Positions 10,388 through 12,025 of a stretch of 12,025 nucleotides of DNA are shown one piece after another. Position numbers and translations under genes: made by a program. The notes beneath the pieces are model-generated. The model was not told where the DNA came from, did not search any database, and saw nothing but the letters and a program-made list of their open reading frames with translations. Source of the DNA: Verrucomicrobiota bacterium (GTDB taxonomy: Bacteria > Verrucomicrobiota > Verrucomicrobiia > Opitutales > Opitutaceae); the NCBI GenBank assembly GCA_030832235.1, contig JAURJO010000028.1, positions 1 to 12,025 on the forward strand, in the 5' to 3' direction. How positions within the stretch are numbered: the first letter of the stretch is position 1; each line of letters starts with the position of its first letter.

Positions 10388-11050
10388 ATGGAAGCGTCCA
10401 CGCCAACCTTCCTCGACTGGGGTCGCACCCGGCACGCCGACGCCACCGCGCGCCAACTGACCCTGGTTGAGGCTCGTATCGCCGGAAACACCGGCGACAC
10501 CCTCGTGTTCACCGAGCACGAGCCGGTCTACACCCTTGGGCTCCGCGCCGGCGCGGCGGCGCATTTGCTGTGGGACGACGCCGAACGCGCCCGCCGGGGA
10601 ATCAGCCTGGAGCAGACCGGACGCGGCGGGGACATCACCTATCACGGCCCCGGACAGATCGTCGGCTACCCGATCGTCTCCCTCGCCCGAAGCCGCGACC
10701 TGCACGCCTACCTGCGTTTCCTCGAACAGGTCGTGATCGACGCCCTTGCGGAACTCGGCCTCGCCGGCACGCGCCGCGACGGCCTCACCGGCATCTGGAT
10801 CGGCCCCCGCAAGATCGCCGCGATCGGCGTCGCCGCCCGCCGCTGGGTCACGTACCACGGCTTCGCACTCAACCTCGACCCCGACCTAACGCCCTTCAGT
10901 GGCATCGTCCCGTGCGGCATCCCATCGGCGCAGGGAACGGTCACCTCTGTCGCGGCCGAACTCGGCCGCGCACCGGAGGCGGCGAAAGTGAAAGGTCTGC
11001 TCGCTGCCGCTTTCTGGCGCGGATTGCCCGGCGTCACGGCCGCGCGCTGA
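10388..11050 (+). CDS. lipB: Lipoyl(octanoyl) transferase
   Basis: LipB moves octanoate from octanoyl-ACP to the lipoyl domains of 2-oxoacid dehydrogenases and GcvH, the first step of endogenous lipoate assembly. The 220-aa product has the family's motifs in order: EHEPVYTLGLR (41-51), GRGGDITYHGPGQIVGYPI (79-97), GIWIGPRKIAAIGVAARRW (with catalytic-site K142), THGF-like TYHGFALNLDPDL, and GIVPCGI with the nucleophilic C176. The Lys/Cys pair that carries the acyl-thioester intermediate is therefore intact. It begins six bases after the MgtC-DUF4010 gene and is followed by lipA, so both pathway steps are encoded side by side. There is no Shine-Dalgarno before the ATG; the very short gap suggests translational coupling to the gene upstream. 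Confidence 0.97.
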   Translation: MEASTPTFLDWGRTRHADATARQLTLVEARIAGNTGDTLVFTEHEPVYTLGLRAGAAAHLLWDDAERARRGISLEQTGRGGDITYHGPGQIVGYPIVSLARSRDLHAYLRFLEQVVIDALAELGLAGTRRDGLTGIWIGPRKIAAIGVAARRWVTYHGFALNLDPDLTPFSGIVPCGIPSAQGTVTSVAAELGRAPEAAKVKGLLAAAFWRGLPGVTAAR

Positions 11051-11112
11051 GCCGGAACCACCACGGCGGAAAACCCGCTTGCGCCGGGGTGGGCTTCGTG
11101 TGCGTTTGCTCC

Positions 11113-12024
11113 ATGCACGATCCGACGCCGACCACGCGCAAGCCGACCTGGCTCCGCGCCCGGCTGCCCGGTGGTCCGGGTTACCTCGCGACCCGACGCC
11201 TCGTGGAGGAAAACCGTCTCCACACCGTCTGCCAGAGCGCGCAATGCCCCAATCTCGGCGAATGCTGGTCCCGCGGGACGGCCACGCTGATGATTTTGGG
11301 CAACATCTGCACGCGCTCCTGCACGTTCTGCGCGATCACCACCGGCCGACCCACCGAGCTCGACCTCGGCGAGCCCGCCCGCGTCGCGGAGGCCGTCGCC
11401 ACGATGAACCTTCGCCATTGCGTCATTACCAGCGTCGCGCGCGACGAACTGGCCGACGGCGGCGCGAGCGTCTGGGCCGCGACCATCCGCGCGATCCGGC
11501 ACCGCAATCCCGGCACCGCCATCGAGGTGCTCACGCCCGATTTCAAAGGCAACCTCGCCCACGTCGACGTCGTGCTCGACGCGAAACCCGACATCTTCAA
11601 CCACAACCTCGAGACCGTGGAGCGCCTGCAGAAACCCGTGCGGGTCCAGGCCCGCTACGACCGCTCCCGCTCCGTGCTTCGCCACGCCAAGTCGCGCGGC
11701 TTCGTCACCAAGACCGGCCTCATGCTCGGCGTCGGCGAGGAGCCGGCCGAGGTGGAGCGCACGCTGCGGGACATCGCGGCCGACCGCACCGATATCCTCA
11801 CCATCGGCCAGTACCTCCAGCCCACCCCGCAGCACCTGCCGGTCTCGCGCTGGGCGCCACCGGAGGAGTTCGTGCACTGGCGGCAGCTCGGCCTCGCGCT
11901 CGGCATCGGCGTCGTCGAGAGCGGCCCGCTCGTGCGCTCGAGCTACCACGCGGACGAGCAGTCGAGAAAATACACCGGGGACGCCCACCTGAACACCGCC
12001 AACGCGCTCGCCGCGGGCGCGTGA
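11113..12024 (+). CDS. lipA: Lipoyl synthase (radical SAM)
   Basis: LipA inserts two sulfur atoms into protein-bound octanoyl chains to make lipoyl groups. The 303-aa product carries both iron-sulfur clusters. The auxiliary (sacrificial sulfur) cluster uses CX4CX5C, CQSAQCPNLGEC with C40, C45 and C51. The radical SAM cluster uses CX3CX2C, CTRSCTFC with C66, C70 and C73. The C-terminal RSSYHADEQ (275-283) supplies the serine that is the fourth ligand of the auxiliary cluster in the family. Other signatures are TSVARDELADGGA, LTPDFKGN, FNHNLETVERL, KTGLMLGVGE and GQYLQPTPQHLPV. The frame is open far upstream inside lipB, but homology begins just after ATG 11113, so that start is chosen. It lies 62 bases after lipB, with no terminator between. 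It ends in TGA one base before the window edge. Confidence 0.97.
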   Translation: MHDPTPTTRKPTWLRARLPGGPGYLATRRLVEENRLHTVCQSAQCPNLGECWSRGTATLMILGNICTRSCTFCAITTGRPTELDLGEPARVAEAVATMNLRHCVITSVARDELADGGASVWAATIRAIRHRNPGTAIEVLTPDFKGNLAHVDVVLDAKPDIFNHNLETVERLQKPVRVQARYDRSRSVLRHAKSRGFVTKTGLMLGVGEEPAEVERTLRDIAADRTDILTIGQYLQPTPQHLPVSRWAPPEEFVHWRQLGLALGIGVVESGPLVRSSYHADEQSRKYTGDAHLNTANALAAGA

Positions 12025-12025
12025 A

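Noticed and set aside
10570..11112. Upstream extension of lipA into lipB
   Set aside because: The frame is open, but the extra 181 residues are an Arg/Pro-rich out-of-frame reading of lipB. LipA homology begins just after ATG 11113.
10708..11988. Minus-strand open frame of 426 codons opposite lipB and lipA
   Set aside because: Antisense to two intact, motif-complete genes; no recognisable protein features.

Overview
This is a 12 kb stretch of a high-GC bacterial chromosome made mostly of core housekeeping genes. Gene content and protein flavour (ribosomal pair rplM-rpsI, prfB with its programmed frameshift, a DUF3500 protein, an FtsK/RodZ pair, and almost no Shine-Dalgarno sequences) suggest Verrucomicrobiota, probably an Opitutaceae-like lineage. 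That placement is by recognition only, not by any search. I see no phage, IS element, CRISPR array, rRNA or tRNA.

Left part (1-5530). The 3' end of a DUF3500 gene (+) enters from the left edge and converges on a long minus-strand block. Read in its own direction, that block is: a class I mannose-6-phosphate isomerase (manA-like); rplM-rpsI (L13, S9), ended by a strong intrinsic terminator; prfB (RF2), whose complete product needs a +1 frameshift at CTT TGA C; a 471-aa protein whose layout matches circularly permuted ATP-grasp / glutathionylspermidine-synthase-like enzymes; and a decayed remnant of a LysM protein in the ~300-base gap before DUF3500.

Right part (5605-12024). All genes are on the plus strand: ftsK (membrane-anchored DNA translocase), a RodZ-like HTH/transmembrane protein, an MgtC-DUF4010 membrane protein, then lipB and lipA. 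LipB and LipA form the two-step protein lipoylation pathway: octanoyl transfer from ACP, then sulfur insertion. The manA/ftsK divide at 5531-5604 is a short divergent intergenic region.

The points most worth a second look are the stand-alone permuted ATP-grasp-like protein next to prfB, the frame-broken LysM remnant, the near-absence of Shine-Dalgarno motifs at start codons despite an intact internal Shine-Dalgarno in the prfB frameshift site, and the palindrome formed around two convergent stop codons. I found no convincing evidence of a wholly new multi-gene system.
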